DNA from: Streptomyces ortus
Lineage (GTDB): Bacteria; Actinomycetota; Actinomycetes; Streptomycetales; Streptomycetaceae
Length of the DNA stretch: 64,000 nt
Assembly: GCF_026341275.1 (NCBI RefSeq)
Contig: NZ_JAIFZO010000002.1
Span: forward strand, 6,664,118 to 6,728,117
Direction of reading: 5' to 3'
Shown here: positions 34,211 through 41,311 of the stretch, in pieces
Numbering within the stretch: the stretch's first letter is position 1
Layout: every line of letters begins with the position of its first letter
Translations under genes and position numbers: made by a program
The notes under the pieces: model-generated
Told to the model about the DNA's origin: nothing
Seen by the model: the letters and a program-made list of their open reading frames with translations, nothing else
The model's database searches: none

Positions 34211-35026
34211 CTACGACCGTTCTTTCAGTGCCTGCTCGATGGTCCGCATGACCTGGTGCAGCGGGGCGTCGACGCGGGCGACGGTCACCAGCACCTCGCC
34301 CTCCACCGACGCGGAGGACACGGGCGCCGAGTGCGCGGAGGTGTCCCGGCCGGCGCCTATCCCCGAGCCGAAGGTCTTCCGGACGATCGAGAAGGCGTGG
34401 TCCAGCTGGGCCTCGACGTCGCCCTGGGCGCCCGCCCGCAGCCACCGCCGCAGCACGTGGTTGTGGGCGGTGACCACGGCCGACGCGGCGACCTCCGCGA
34501 GCAGCGGGTCGTCGTTGGCGTCGTCGTCGTGGGCGTGCTCGTCGAAGTGCCCCAGCAGATAGCGGGTGAACAACCGCTCGTAGCGGGCCACCGACGCGAT
34601 CTCGGCCTCCCGCAGCGTCGGCACCTCGCGCGTGAGCTTGTAGCGCGAGACCGAGATCTCGGGGCGGGCCGCGTACATCTGCATGACTTCCTTGATCCCG
34701 CGGCACACCGTGTCCAGCGGATGCTCATGCGCCGGAGCGGCCTTGAGCACCGCCTCGGCCCGGATCAGCGTGTCGTCGTGGTCCGGGAAGATCGCCTCTT
34801 CCTTGGAGCGGAAGTGCCGGAAGAAGGTGCGGCGGGCCACCCCGGCCGCGGCGGCTATCTCGTCGACCGTCGTCGCCTCGTACCCCTTCGTCGCGAAGAG
34901 CTCCATCGCGGCGGCCGCCAGCTCTCGGCGCATCTTGAGCCGCTGCGCCGCGGCGCGACCGCCGGCGGCGCTCTCCGGCGCGTCGGACGTGGCGGGTGTA
35001 CGGGGGGACTTGGCGGGCTGGGACAT
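34211..35026 (-). CDS. TetR-family transcriptional regulator
   Basis: This 271-residue regulator has an N-terminal TetR helix-turn-helix at about residues 30-80: AAAAMELFATKGYEATTVDE, then IAAAAGVARRTFFRHFRSKE. A Ser/Pro/Ala-rich tail precedes it. The C-terminal ligand domain is not assignable; it contains an acidic run (DEHAHDDDANDDPL). ATG 35026 (MSQPAKS) is chosen; ATG 35044 would add six residues. It sits between the ccr operon and hbd, all on the minus strand. It is a natural candidate to control ethylmalonyl-CoA pathway genes, probably in response to an acyl-CoA. That role is inference from position and from the palindromes at 34046 and 35035. Confidence 0.85.
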   Translation of the reverse strand: MSQPAKSPRTPATSDAPESAAGGRAAAQRLKMRRELAAAAMELFATKGYEATTVDEIAAAAGVARRTFFRHFRSKEEAIFPDHDDTLIRAEAVLKAAPAHEHPLDTVCRGIKEVMQMYAARPEISVSRYKLTREVPTLREAEIASVARYERLFTRYLLGHFDEHAHDDDANDDPLLAEVAASAVVTAHNHVLRRWLRAGAQGDVEAQLDHAFSIVRKTFGSGIGAGRDTSAHSAPVSSASVEGEVLVTVARVDAPLHQVMRTIEQALKERS

Positions 35027-35034
35027 GCCCCGAA

Positions 35035-35049
35035 CGTACTGCATGTACG
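35035..35049. promoter_or_regulatory. Palindrome at the tetR start
   Basis: CGTACTGCATGTACG is a perfect 5-5-5 inverted repeat eight bases upstream of the chosen tetR start. It overlaps an alternative start codon at 35044. It could be an autoregulatory operator. It is not identical to the ATGACAC palindrome upstream of ccr. Confidence 0.35.
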
Positions 35050-35213
35050 CGCCGGAGCGCTCCCGACCGGGTCTTTCTCCGCCGGGGTCCGGGGCCCCGG
35101 CGGCGACGGGGTCGAGCAGCCCGCCCCAGTCGGCACGGTCGCCTCCGGGCCGGTCCCCTGGCCCGGAGGCGAGCATGCCGGGCCGGTCCCCTGGCCCGTC
35201 GTGGCGCGGCGGC

Positions 35214-37028
35214 TCAGCGCCGCGCATATTCGCGGAAGCCGCGGCCCGTCTTGCGGCCGAGGCAGCCCGCGGCCACCAGATGCTCCAGGAGCGGCGCCGG
35301 GGCGAGGCCCGGGTCGCGGAACTCGCGGTGCAGCACCTTCTCGATGGCCAGGGAGACATCTAGGCCGACCACGTCCAGGAGCTCGAACGGCCCCATGGGG
35401 TAGCCACCGCCGAGCTTCATCGCGGCGTCGATGTCGTCGAGCGTCGCGTAGTGCTCCTCGACCATCTTGATCGCGTTGTTCAGGTAGGGGAACAGGAGCG
35501 CGTTCACGATGAAACCCGCCCGGTCACCGCAGTCCACCGGGTGCTTGCGGACCTTGGTGCACAGCTCGCGGACCGTGGCGTGCACGTCGTCCGCCGTCAG
35601 GACGGTCCGCACCACCTCGACCAGCTTCATCGCGGGCGCCGGGTTGAAGAAGTGCATGCCGATCACGTCCTGGGGGCGCGAGGTGGCCCGGGCGCAGGCG
35701 ACGACCGGCAGCGAGGACGTCGTCGTGGCCAGGATCGCGCCCGGCTTGCAGACCTTGTCGAACACCGCGAAGAGCTGCCGCTTGATCTCCAGGTCCTCGG
35801 CGACGGCCTCCAGCGCCAGGTCGACCTCGGCGAAGGCCTCGTACGAACCCGCCGGGGTGATGCGCCCGAGGGTCTCCGCGGCCACCTCGGCCGTCATACG
35901 GCCCTTGTCGACGGAGCGCGAGAGGGACTTGCCGATCCGGGCCTTCGCGGTCCCGGCCTTCTCCTCGGTGCGGGCGGCGAGGACGACGTCGTATCCGGCC
36001 TTCGCGAAGACCTCGGCGATGCCGGACGCCATCGTCCCGGAGCCCGCGACACCGACCGAGCGGACGGTCCGGCCGACCGCCCCGGACCCCTCGGCGGACG
36101 GCGTCAGGGGATCCGGGACGACGGTCGCGCTGCCCGGGGCGTCGTACGTGTAGAAGCCGCGCCCCGACTTGCGGCCGGTCAGGCCCGCCTGGCTGAGCTG
36201 CTTCAGGATCGGCGCCGGTGCGTGCAGCCGGTCGTGCGACTCCGCGTACATGGCCTCCAGGACCGTACGCGCGGTGTCCACGCCGATCAGGTCGAGCAGG
36301 GCGAGCGGGCCCATCGGCAGGCCGCAGCCGAGCCGCATCGCGGCGTCGATGTCCTCACGGCTGGCGTACCTGGCCTCGTACATCGCGGCGGCCTGGTTGA
36401 GGTAGCCGAAGAGCAGGCCGTCGGCGACGAAGCCGGGGCGGTCGCCGACCGCGACGGGCTCCTTGCCGAGTTCGAGGGCGAGGTCGGTGACGGCGGCGAC
36501 GGCACCCGGCGCGGTCAGCACGGACGAGACGACCTCGACGAGCTTCATCGCCGGGGCGGGGTTGAAGAAGTGCAGGCCCAGGACCCGTTCGGGATGGGCC
36601 GAGTCGGCGGCCAGCCGGGTGACCGACAGGGCGTTCGTGCCGGTGGCCAGGATCGTCCCCGGCCGCACCACACCGTCCAGCTCACGGAAGATCTGGTGCT
36701 TGACCTCGTACGACTCCGGGGCCACCTCGATCACCAGGTCGGCGTCGGCCGCGGCCCGCAGATCGGTGGAGGTGCGGAAGCGGGCGAGGGTGTCGTGGCG
36801 TTCCTGCTCGCTGATCCGCCCGCGCAGCACGGCACGGGCGGTCGAGGACTCCAGCGCGCCGACGGCCTGCGCCGCGGCGGCCTCGCTGATGTCGATGCCG
36901 ACGACCTCGCGGCCGGCCCGGGCGAGGATCTCGGCGATACCGGTGCCCATGGTGCCGAGGCCGACGACGGCGACGGTCCTGAGAGGGGACACGGAGGACA
37001 ACGAGGGGTCGGACAGGGGAGTGGCCAT
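35214..37028 (-). CDS. Tandem-fused 3-hydroxyacyl-CoA (3-hydroxybutyryl-CoA) dehydrogenase
   Basis: This 604-residue protein is made of two homologous dehydrogenase copies. Copy 1 begins TVAVVGLGTMGTGIAEILAR and copy 2, near residue 325, begins SVGVAGSGTMASGIAEVFAK. Both have the NAD motif, the catalytic His in LHFFNPAPAMKLVEVV or MHFFNPAPAMKLVEVV, and the C-terminal domain MGPLALLDLIGVD or MGPFELLDVVGLD. It oxidises (3S)-hydroxybutyryl-CoA or related acyl-CoAs and would supply or drain acetoacetyl-CoA, the entry point of the ccr pathway. ATG 37028 is chosen because homology starts shortly after it; the frame stays open to 37262. The gene lies 187 bases upstream of tetR and has its own promoter region. 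Confidence 0.92.
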   Translation of the reverse strand: MATPLSDPSLSSVSPLRTVAVVGLGTMGTGIAEILARAGREVVGIDISEAAAAQAVGALESSTARAVLRGRISEQERHDTLARFRTSTDLRAAADADLVIEVAPESYEVKHQIFRELDGVVRPGTILATGTNALSVTRLAADSAHPERVLGLHFFNPAPAMKLVEVVSSVLTAPGAVAAVTDLALELGKEPVAVGDRPGFVADGLLFGYLNQAAAMYEARYASREDIDAAMRLGCGLPMGPLALLDLIGVDTARTVLEAMYAESHDRLHAPAPILKQLSQAGLTGRKSGRGFYTYDAPGSATVVPDPLTPSAEGSGAVGRTVRSVGVAGSGTMASGIAEVFAKAGYDVVLAARTEEKAGTAKARIGKSLSRSVDKGRMTAEVAAETLGRITPAGSYEAFAEVDLALEAVAEDLEIKRQLFAVFDKVCKPGAILATTTSSLPVVACARATSRPQDVIGMHFFNPAPAMKLVEVVRTVLTADDVHATVRELCTKVRKHPVDCGDRAGFIVNALLFPYLNNAIKMVEEHYATLDDIDAAMKLGGGYPMGPFELLDVVGLDVSLAIEKVLHREFRDPGLAPAPLLEHLVAAGCLGRKTGRGFREYARR

Positions 37029-37206
37029 CGCGGGACTCCAGGAATGAGTGACGACTGAGGGACGCACGCGGATACGCCGACGGGCGCACGGAGTGCGGAG
37101 GGTGCGCGTGATGCGCGCGCGTGATGTCTGCGGGTGGTGCACGAACCCGCTGAGGGGTGAGGAGAACCGGCGGGCCCTGTCCCGGAGCCGTGCCGTCATG
37201 TCGTAC

Positions 37207-37233
37207 CGAGGTATGCGGAGTACGAATACCTCG
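37207..37233. promoter_or_regulatory. Inverted repeat in the hbd/HEAT-gene divergent region
   Basis: CGAGGTAT at 37207-37214 and ATACCTCG at 37226-37233 form a perfect 8-bp dyad with an 11-base spacer, about 180 bases before the dehydrogenase gene. It lies in the 404-base region between the divergent dehydrogenase and HEAT-repeat genes, which otherwise holds no gene. It may be an operator. Confidence 0.4.
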
Positions 37234-37419
37234 TGCTGTACCGAACCGACCAGCTCCCTCACGGCCCACGGGGGTGTGAGGGTGTTCCCGCGGCGGCTGC
37301 GTCACCAGGCCACCACGGGCAGATCCACGAGTGGGTAACTCGCTCGATTGAGCTTAACCGGTGAGTAACGAGCGCGCCAGCCCGCTTTCCTGGCCGGTCC
37401 ATGTGACGTATGTCGCGGA

Positions 37420-37432
37420 TAGTCTCTGCATC
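37420..37432 (+). promoter_or_regulatory. Candidate -10 element for a leaderless transcript
   Basis: TAGTCT at 37420-37425 lies exactly seven bases before ATG 37433, and no ribosome-binding sequence precedes the start. A TAnnnT motif at this distance is the usual sign of a leaderless mRNA in actinobacteria. No clear -35 element was found. Confidence 0.45.
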
Positions 37433-38032
37433 ATGGACGAAGAGTTGCGATCGCTCACCCAGCGCTTACGGCAGGAGGCGGGCACGATGGCGTCCTTCTC
37501 GTACGAACGACTGGCGGCGACCGGCGATCTCGACGAGCTGGCCGCCGTGCTCATCGCTCCCGAACAGCCGCTCTGGGCGCGGGAGCTGGCCGCCTTCCGG
37601 CTCGGGGTCGCCGGGGACAGACGGGCCTTCGAGGCGCTCGTCCTGCTGCTCAACCACCGGGATCCGCAGCGGTGCGCGTCCGCCGCCTATGCGATGGCCC
37701 GGCTGGGGGACCCGCGTACCGCTCGGGCGGCGGCGGCCCTCGCCACCAACGAGCTGCGCGTCGCCTACGCGCTGCATCCGGTACGGCTCCTGGTGGAACT
37801 GCGGGCACCCGAGTCCGTGCCGGCGCTGATCACCACCCTGGCGCGGCGGTTCCGGCCGCACGATCCGTATCGGCGGGTCGCGCTCGCGTGTGTGGAGGGG
37901 CTGGGGGTGCTGGGGGACGAGCGGGCCCGGCCGGTGTTGAACGAGGCGTTGGTGCGGCCGGAGTTGGCGGGGGCGGCGGCTGACGCGTTGCGGCGGTTGC
38001 CGGCGCAGCGCGCTCCGCGGGGGCGGGGGTAG
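37433..38032 (+). CDS. HEAT-repeat protein
   Basis: This 199-residue all-helical protein is built from short HEAT-type repeats: FRLGVAGDRRAFEALVLLLN, then SAAYAMARLGDPRTARAAAA, VRLLVELRAPESVPALITTL and CVEGLGVLGDERARPVLNEA. Each repeat is a helical hairpin of about 30-35 residues with the LGD or AGD turn. Such proteins are protein-binding scaffolds; no enzymatic residues are seen, and older database names such as adenylosuccinate lyase for similar proteins look unsupported. It probably starts at ATG 37433 as a leaderless message. It is divergent from the hydroxyacyl-CoA dehydrogenase and is followed by the repeat array at 38082. Confidence 0.75.
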   Translation: MDEELRSLTQRLRQEAGTMASFSYERLAATGDLDELAAVLIAPEQPLWARELAAFRLGVAGDRRAFEALVLLLNHRDPQRCASAAYAMARLGDPRTARAAAALATNELRVAYALHPVRLLVELRAPESVPALITTLARRFRPHDPYRRVALACVEGLGVLGDERARPVLNEALVRPELAGAAADALRRLPAQRAPRGRG

Positions 38033-38081
38033 CTGGTTTTTGGGGCGTCGGCCTGTAGGTGGGGGTGAGTGGGGGCTGGCC

Positions 38082-38234
38082 GCGCCGTTCCCCGCGCCCC
38101 TTACAAGCGAAAAGTTTGCGCCGTTCCCCGCGCCCCTAAAAGTAAAAGCCCTAAAAGCAAAAGCCCTAAAAGCAAAAGATTGCGCCGTTCCCCGCGCCCC
38201 TGACGACGGAAGCCTGCGCCGTTCCCCGCGCCCC
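38082..38234 (+). repeat. Array of a dispersed 19-bp repeat plus a 15-bp tandem repeat
   Basis: The 19-mer GCGCCGTTCCCCGCGCCCC occurs at 38082-38100, 38118-38136, 38182-38200 and 38216-38234. Between the second and third copies, a 15-bp unit CCTAAAAGCAAAAGC is repeated three times at 38135-38179. Its A-richness is unusual for this genome. The array starts 50 bases after the HEAT gene and ends where the response-regulator remnant begins. Confidence 0.9.
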
Positions 38235-38398
38235 CGGTCAGGTGGGGGTTGGTGGATGGTCGGTAGTGCGAGGGAGGGGGGTCGACGGGCCGCCTCCCGC
38301 AACGCCTCGTCGACCGTACCCACCGCTTCGCCGCAGCCCAGGTCCGGCTGTGCTCCGATGGCGATGGCCAGGGCGTCGGCCACGAGCACGCGGATCAT
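38235..38398 (-). pseudogene. Response-regulator remnant (receiver N-terminus)
   Basis: On the minus strand, ATG 38398 has a good GGAGG ribosome site and opens MIRVLVADALAIAIGAQPDL, then GTVDEALREAARRPPSLAL. This matches the start of NarL-family receivers (MIRVLVADD, with the AQPDL helix and GTVDEALREA), but the acidic DD pair and the helix after it are deleted. The phospho-acceptor Asp region is gone. The homology stops where the dispersed repeat array begins. It is a decayed gene, truncated by the repeat-rich segment. Confidence 0.65.
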
Positions 38399-38809
38399 TC
38401 CGGATCCTCCCCCTCCGGACGCCCGGTTCTCCCCGGGCCGGTGGTGGCGATGCGCTTTCGAGCGTAGTGCCGAAGGCCCTCGGCGAGTCCCGGCCGTAGC
38501 CGGGAATATGCCTCCCGTGCCCGGCCCAACGCCCTCCACCCGGTGCAGAGTTGCAGGGAAAGGCCGAAGGTGGCCCGTCAGGGGCCGGTCAGCGGCAGGG
38601 GGCAGGGGGCGCCGGAGGACGACCTGTGTGTTCCTCGTACCGCACCTGTCGGGGGCCGCGGGGCGAACCCCGCCGCGTCGGCCGTCGCGCGCCTGATGTG
38701 CCGTGCGTACCGTCCGCCCGACCGTTTGCGGACAGGCGGTGTCGACGCCTCGGAGAGGTCCCGGCCCGACGGCCGACGCCTGTACGCGGCCACCCCGGCG
38801 AGGGGTGAC
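38399..38809. other. Non-coding stretch between two pseudogenes
   Basis: This 411-base stretch separates the response-regulator stub from the broken GNAT gene. Open frames here are long only because of high GC and show no recognisable protein. It would include the old promoter of the regulator. I see no RNA gene, operator or terminator that I can support. Confidence 0.5.
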
Positions 38810-39367
38810 TCAGTCTGCCAGCAGGCGGGCGTACCGCACCTCCGGCACCTCGACGCCCTCCACCTCGTAGGGCTCCTCGGCGCCGTCCGCGGTGAAACCG
38901 GCCCGCTCGTAGAAACGGCGCGCGCCCGCGTTCTCGCGAAGGACCCAGAGCAGCATCCTGCCGAGCCCCGCGGCGGCGCACCGCTCGACGGACGTCCGCA
39001 GCAGGGCACGGCCCACGCCGTGCCCTGTCCGGTCGGGGGCGACGTAGAGCGCGTACAACTCGGCGTCCCCGGCTCCTCCGGTGCCCCCGGCACGCGGTTC
39101 TCCGCCGCGGTAGGGCCCGTGGCAGGCTCAGCCGACGACCTCACCGGCCGCCTCCGCGACGAGGTTCACCACGTCCGTGCCCTCGGCCCGCTCGAAGTGG
39201 GCCCGCCTAAGCGGGAGTTCGGCGGCCACGTCGAGCCCGTCGAGGTACGACCGGGGCATCAGCCCCTGGTACGCGCGCTGCCAGCCGCGTACACGGATCT
39301 CCGCCACGCGGGGGCAGTCGGACAGGGTCATTGCGCGGATGTGCGGCGGGGTACCGGTGCGGATCAT
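38810..39367 (-). pseudogene. GNAT acetyltransferase interrupted by an in-frame TGA
   Basis: The frame from ATG 39367 (MIRTGTPPHIRAMTLSDC) to the stop at 38810 encodes a complete 185-residue GNAT if the TGA at 39128-39130 is read through. Before it is NLVAEAAGEVVG, after it ACHGPYRGGEPRAGG, then ELYALYVAPDRTGHGVGRAL with the acetyl-CoA loop and WVLRENAGARRFYERAGF. GNATs of this group normally have Gly-Trp at this place, so a TGG to TGA change is the likely cause. Both halves are in the same frame and otherwise intact, so the lesion is recent, or a sequencing error. It would have acetylated a small amine or protein N-terminus. Confidence 0.8.
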
Positions 39368-39411
39368 CAGGGCAGTATCGCGAACGCCGCTGTTCTCCGT
39401 CGGTCCCGGCT

Positions 39412-39477
39412 GGGGTCTGTCGGACAATTCCCGTCTGCCGCGCCACGGGCGACGACGGGAAGTATCAGACAGACCCT
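39412..39477. terminator. 24-bp imperfect dyad at the end of the aminopeptidase gene
   Basis: Arms at 39412-39435 and 39454-39477 match at 20 of 24 positions in inverted order, with an 18-base loop. It covers the stop codon of the minus-strand hydrolase and lies before the GNAT start. The outer sequence GGGTCTGTCGG also occurs near 8588, so it may be a dispersed repeat as well as a terminator. Confidence 0.6.
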
Positions 39478-41101
39478 AGCCCCGGGGGCCGAGCAGGCCG
39501 TGCAGGGTCGTGCCGCGCGAGGAAGTGCCCGCACCCCCCTTCGCCTTCGCCTTCGCGGTCAGCGGCTTGGGGTCGGGCAGCTTCGCGCACACCGCGTCGG
39601 CCTCGCCGCTGCCGCGCGGCACCCGGCCGTCGGTCAGATAGGCGGCCAGGTGCTTGTCCAGGCAGGTGTTCCCGCTCAGCGTCACACCGTGGTTGCCGCC
39701 GCCCCGCTCGACCACCAGGCTGGAGCCGGCCAGCAGGTGGTGGACCATGACACCGCCCTCGTACGGGGTGGCCGCGTCGTCCGTCGCCTGGAACAGCAGC
39801 ACCGGCGGCACCGCGTCGTTCGCGACGTCCACGGGCTCGGCCGGGGCCGTGGGCCAGAACGCGCACGGGGCGTTGTACCAGGCGTTGCTCCAGGCCATGA
39901 AGGGCGCCTTCTCGTACACCGCCCAGTTGTCCTCACGCCACTCGTCCCAGTCGCGCGGCCAGTGCGCGTCACGGCACTGCACCGAGGTGTAGACGCTGTA
40001 GCCGTTGTCCCCCGCGGTGTCGACGGCCCCGAAGTCCTCGTACGCCTCGACCAGCGGATCGTCGTTCTTCGTCTTCACCCAGGCCGCGAACGCGTCGGCG
40101 AGGTACGGCCAGTAGCCGTTGAAGTAGGCGCCGGGGGAGAAGGTGTCCTCCAGCTCCGAGGCGCCGACGACCTTGTCCGCGGGCTTCTTCGCCAGCGCCG
40201 CCCGCATCGCGTACCAGGCCGCCTCGATCCTCTCCGGATCCGTGCCCAGCTTGTACGTCGCGTCGTGCTTGGCGACCCAGGCCATGAAGGCCCGATGGCG
40301 GGAGTTGAAGGCGTGGTCCTGCGCGAGGTTGTCGTCGTACCAGACACCGGTGGGATCGACGACGGAGTCCAGCACCATGCGCCGTACCCGCCCGGGGTGG
40401 AGCTTGGCGTAGACGGCGCCCAGGTAGGTGCCGTACGAGTACCCGAAGTAGTTGATCCGCTCGGCGCCCAGGGCGCCGCGGATCGCGTCCATGTCCTGGA
40501 CCGCGCTCACCGTGTCGATGTACGGCAGCAGGTCCCCGTACTTGGTGGCGCAGGCCTTCGCGAAGCCCTCGGCGCGGTCGAGGTTGGCCTTTTCGAGAGC
40601 GGGGGTGGTCGGCAGCGAGTCGGGGCGCACCGGCTTGAAGTGCCCCGGCCGGCAGTTCAGGGCGGGCCTGCTCGCGCCGACGCCGCGCGGATCGAAACCG
40701 ATGACGTCGTACTGGGCCGCCACGTTCTTCGGCAGCGAGGCCGCGACGAATCCGGCGAGGGTCAGACCGCTGCCGCCGGGCCCGCCCGGGTTCACCAGCA
40801 GGGGGCCCTGGTAGGTCTTCTTGGAGGTGTGCGGGACCCGGGACAGCGCGAGCGTGATCTTCCGGCCGTGCGGGTTCGCGTGGTCGAGGGGCACTTTGAG
40901 GGATGCGCACTGGAGCTTCGGGTAGCTCTTGGTGCCGCACTTCTTCCAGGTGGGCTTCGCCGCGCCGGCGGAGGGGACGGCGGGCCGGGCGGTCGCGGAG
41001 GCCGGGCTCGCGTCGGCCGGGACCGCGGTGATCATTCCGGCCACCACGGCGGCGGCACCGCACAGGGCGGCTGCGCGTCGGTTCACAATGAATCGCCTCA
41101 C
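39476..41101 (-). CDS. Secreted alpha/beta hydrolase, tripeptidyl aminopeptidase type
   Basis: This is a 541-residue exported serine peptidase of the TAP/SlpD-SlpE type. The signal peptide is VRRFIVNRRAAALCGAAAVV with an Ala-rich end. The alpha/beta hydrolase core has NPGGPGGSGLT (oxyanion region), DVIGFDPRGVGASRP, the nucleophile in GYSYGTYLG, and the His in RGGGNHGVTLSGNTC. The C-terminal TAP-like domain is included, with Cys pairs that fit secretion. It would remove tripeptides from the N-termini of extracellular proteins. GTG 41101 is chosen; the frame is open to 41140 and an in-frame GTG at 41086 is also possible. It is monocistronic and ends at the dyad at 39412-39477. Confidence 0.88.
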   Translation of the reverse strand: MRRFIVNRRAAALCGAAAVVAGMITAVPADASPASATARPAVPSAGAAKPTWKKCGTKSYPKLQCASLKVPLDHANPHGRKITLALSRVPHTSKKTYQGPLLVNPGGPGGSGLTLAGFVAASLPKNVAAQYDVIGFDPRGVGASRPALNCRPGHFKPVRPDSLPTTPALEKANLDRAEGFAKACATKYGDLLPYIDTVSAVQDMDAIRGALGAERINYFGYSYGTYLGAVYAKLHPGRVRRMVLDSVVDPTGVWYDDNLAQDHAFNSRHRAFMAWVAKHDATYKLGTDPERIEAAWYAMRAALAKKPADKVVGASELEDTFSPGAYFNGYWPYLADAFAAWVKTKNDDPLVEAYEDFGAVDTAGDNGYSVYTSVQCRDAHWPRDWDEWREDNWAVYEKAPFMAWSNAWYNAPCAFWPTAPAEPVDVANDAVPPVLLFQATDDAATPYEGGVMVHHLLAGSSLVVERGGGNHGVTLSGNTCLDKHLAAYLTDGRVPRGSGEADAVCAKLPDPKPLTAKAKAKGGAGTSSRGTTLHGLLGPRG

Positions 41102-41253
41102 ATCGATGTACCGGACCAGGGGCCCCAGGGAGCCGTGCACCTCACGGCCCTGGCCGAATCGTTCCGGGGCGGGCGCCCGGAAGGACCGCTTCCGCCGAGA
41201 GTTGACCCCATCGGGCCGCGGTGTGCGGCCGGATGCAGGGCAGGCGGTGCCGG

Positions 41254-41310
41254 CCGGTGTGCGAGGGACGCGGGTGCCGGTGCGAGGGGTACCGGTGTGT
41301 GAGGGGCGCC
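41254..41310. repeat. Short imperfect repeats
   Basis: Three loosely related units of 15-22 bases share the core CCGGTG(TG)CGAGGG and lie between the aminopeptidase start and the radical-SAM gene end. They look like slippage-derived sequence. No function is apparent. Confidence 0.35.
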
Positions 41311-41311
41311 G

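Noticed and set aside
39128..39130. Selenocysteine at the in-frame TGA of the GNAT gene
   Set aside because: GNAT enzymes do not use a catalytic Cys or Sec here, the homologous residue is expected to be Trp, and no selenocysteine hairpin is evident after the codon.
38543..41302. 919-codon open frame on the plus strand
   Set aside because: It is a mirror of the aminopeptidase and GNAT genes on the other strand; it is rich in Arg, Gly and Val with no domain and no ribosome site. Long antisense frames are normal at this GC content.
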